Source: JASJBU01 sp039714735 (GTDB lineage Bacteria; Pseudomonadota; Gammaproteobacteria; Chromatiales; Chromatiaceae). Taken from it: DNA of 64,000 nt. The stretch spans positions 16,418 to 80,417 of the forward strand of contig JBDLIT010000002.1 of the NCBI GenBank assembly GCA_039714735.1. The letters are read 5' to 3'. This document shows positions 62,484 to 64,000 of this stretch, piece after piece. The notes beneath the pieces were generated by a model. It was not told the DNA's origin. It did no database searches and worked only from the letters and a program-made list of their open reading frames with translations. The number at the start of each line of letters is the position of its first letter. Position 1 is the first letter of the stretch. The translations under genes were made by a program, and so were the position numbers.

Positions 62484-64000
62484 TTAGTTCTGAATAACCG
62501 TCGTATGTTGCAGGTTAATGGTGTCTTCCATACCTGTAGCCGTCACACGGATCGGCACACTAATCAAATTACCACTATCGAGCCCTGCCGCGACAGTCGC
62601 ATCTATGGTAATAATTTGGCTCGCACCGGCAGCCAGTGTCCCCAGGCTCCAGGTTGCTTCATGCCCCGAAGTACAAGACGTTGAACAACCTGAAGGATCC
62701 GGCTCTACGTCCAAAGTACTATGGAAGCTCAATTCGGAAGGCACTCGGAACATAACGCCCACAGCTTCCACCGGTAGCGCAAAATCATTGGTCACGGTGA
62801 TGGTATATGTCAGAACTCCACCGGATACCACAGGATCAGGTGTAGCAGTGATATCTACAGATAACAGCGAAGCTATCCCTCCACTTTCTGCAACAGAAAC
62901 TGCAAATTCACTCCGGTTATCAATTTCAAGTCCGCCATCGTGGGTCAATTCAGTACGCATTTTAAGAATATCACCGGCGGCTACACCATCGGCTGTCACC
63001 ATAACTTCACGATGCACCGAGGCGCCCACGCCCAGGCTGCCCAGATCCCAGACAACCTCGCCCGGACTCACTTCGGCGCCGCCATCACTAATGGTAACTA
63101 CGCTCACACCCGCCGGCAGGCTGGTGCTCAGCTGCGCCGGCAGTGTCACGGAACTGATGTTGCCCACGTCCACATTGAAGGTGAAGGTCTCGTTCGCAAC
63201 AACCGGATCCGTCGAAGCACTCAGGGCCAGATCTGCCGAAGGTGCGTTATACACCGCAACTGTGTTTTGCAGATCAATGATATCGCCCAGACCTGTCGCG
63301 GTAACCCGTACAGGAGTGGTGATCAGATTACCACTCAGCACACTCGCCACCAGGGCATTCACCGTAATGGTACGACTCTCACCGGCAGCCAGAGTGCCCA
63401 GGCTCCAGCTTGCTTCATTCCCCGGAGAACAAGTCGTTCCACAACCTGCGGTGACATTCGGTTCTGCATCCTGAACAAAGAGGAAACTCAATTCAGCCGG
63501 GACACGCAATATGACACTCACATCGTCTACTGGCACCAGAGAAGTATTGCTCACCGTCAGGGTATACAGTACATGCTCATCCGCAACCACTGGATTGGCC
63601 GAAGTACTGATATCCACTTTCAGCGGTAACTCTGATGACACCACGGTCACCACGTGTTCCGCGGTATTGTCCACTGCCAGACCACCATCATGCGTCAACT
63701 GGGCTACCACCTGCAGAATCTGCCCCGGTGTCACATCCGCATCTGCCGTCACCGTGATCTCACGGTGCACCGAGGTACTCACACCCAGGCCTCCCAGATC
63801 CCACACGATCTCTCCCGGTGTCACTTCGGTGCCACCGTCACTGATGACGTTCACCGTTACACCCGCCGGCAGGCTGGTGCTCAGCTGCGCCGGCAGTGTC
63901 CCGGAACTGATGTTGCCCACGTCCACATTGAAGGTGAAGGTCTCGTTCGCAACAACCGGATCCGTCGAAGCACTCAGGGCCAGATCTGCCGAAGGTGCGT
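62484..64000 (-). CDS. Large DUF11/Ig-like repeat protein, C-terminal part (N-terminus beyond window)
   Basis: The frame is open to the window edge; about 504 residues are visible. Two kinds of beta-sandwich repeats alternate: type A with SADLALSASTDPVVANETF and type B with ADEHVLYTLTVSNTSL, each about 120-130 residues, so the A+B unit is 251 residues. Type B resembles DUF11 (CshA/surface-repeat) domains and carries a Cys pair (CGTTC / CSTSC). The chain ends within a repeat (LQHTTVIQN), with no sorting signal seen. Probably a secreted or surface protein; nothing here shows how it is exported. Confidence 0.8.
   Translation of the reverse strand, partial: APSADLALSASTDPVVANETFTFNVDVGNISSGTLPAQLSTSLPAGVTVNVISDGGTEVTPGEIVWDLGGLGVSTSVHREITVTADADVTPGQILQVVAQLTHDGGLAVDNTAEHVVTVVSSELPLKVDISTSANPVVADEHVLYTLTVSNTSLVPVDDVSVILRVPAELSFLFVQDAEPNVTAGCGTTCSPGNEASWSLGTLAAGESRTITVNALVASVLSGNLITTPVRVTATGLGDIIDLQNTVAVYNAPSADLALSASTDPVVANETFTFNVDVGNISSVTLPAQLSTSLPAGVSVVTISDGGAEVSPGEVVWDLGSLGVGASVHREVMVTADGVAAGDILKMRTELTHDGGLEIDNRSEFAVSVAESGGIASLLSVDITATPDPVVSGGVLTYTITVTNDFALPVEAVGVMFRVPSELSFHSTLDVEPDPSGCSTSCTSGHEATWSLGTLAAGASQIITIDATVAAGLDSGNLISVPIRVTATGMEDTINLQHTTVIQN
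63108..63247. repeat. Near-identical tandem repeat, copy in second A domain
   Basis: These 140 bp match 63861-64000, 753 bp away, with one visible mismatch (A at 63148 vs C at 63901). The rest of the repeat units is more diverged. Confidence 0.9.
63861..64000. repeat. Near-identical tandem repeat, copy at window edge
   Basis: Partner of 63108-63247. The identity continues to the last base of the window, so more copies may lie beyond. Confidence 0.9.

Noticed and set aside
63108..64000. Tandem repeats considered as a CRISPR array
   Set aside because: The unit is 753 bp and coding, with no short repeat-spacer pattern and no cas genes.

Overview
The window looks like the chromosome of a Gram-negative gammaproteobacterium. 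Supporting features are the LptD/SurA outer-membrane genes, a trimeric-type porin, Lgt, the Mla lipid-transport genes, 6S RNA between zapA and the 5-formyltetrahydrofolate cyclo-ligase gene, and the order UPF0149-pepP-ubiH-ubiI-like-gcv. The two-subunit glycine decarboxylase (GcvPA/GcvPB) and a GlcF-like Fe-S protein would suit a Chromatiales-like or sulfur-oxidizer-type lineage, but that placement is an inference. No rRNA, tRNA, CRISPR array, integrase or transposase was seen.

Layout. 1-3.7 kb (minus): a partial GCS2-type carboxylate-amine ligase, murU, rho and trxA. 4.0-7.1 kb (minus): mlaF-E-D-B without mlaC, behind a DUF72-like hypothetical gene. 7.1-12.5 kb: a Cys-containing small protein, an Ig-like lipoprotein, a structured intergenic element, a 2Fe-2S ferredoxin, a GlcF-like protein, coq7, an unlisted small membrane ORF and an ankyrin protein. 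12.6-17.3 kb: apaG, a DUF2238 membrane protein and apaH, convergent with the lgt-thyA-folA operon, then an XRE regulator. 17.4-20 kb: molybdopterin genes moaB, moeA, moaD, moaE. 20.2-25 kb: the gcvT-H-PA-PB operon behind a tandem glycine riboswitch and terminator. 25-30.8 kb: ubiquinone hydroxylases, pepP, UPF0149, a ZapB-like gene, zapA, 6S RNA and 5-FTHF cyclo-ligase. 31-37 kb: a lysine-rich histone-like protein, ilvA, rpiA, a porin and amgK. 37-41.7 kb: lptD-surA-pdxA. 41.7-52 kb (minus): rlmH, maf, rng, yhdP, a nitrilase-family amidase, tldD and pmbA. 52.2-56.5 kb: rhlB-like helicase, a YkgJ-type protein, yrfG-like HAD phosphatase, a frameshifted exported-protein gene, nudE and cysQ.

56.5-62.4 kb is the accessory part. 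It is a dense cluster of toxin-antitoxin and abortive-infection modules: Phd-UPF0175/DUF3368, RHH/MazF, TumA/TumE, CopG/ParE, an orphan UPF0175, an orphan HicB-like antitoxin, AbiEi/AbiEii and an antitoxin remnant. The cluster lies between two diverged copies of the 3' end of cysQ, and a third shorter copy sits inside it. This suggests stepwise accretion of cassettes at the cysQ end and is the most interesting structure in the window. The right edge (62.5-64 kb) is the C-terminal part of a large DUF11/Ig-like repeat protein with nearly identical tandem repeats.

Functional links: amgK and murU encode two steps of the same peptidoglycan-recycling route but lie about 34 kb apart. apaG/apaH, usually found behind pdxA-ksgA, are separated from lptD-surA-pdxA, and ksgA is absent here. 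Both point to rearrangement of an ancestral murU-amgK-lptD-surA-pdxA-ksgA-apaG-apaH block.
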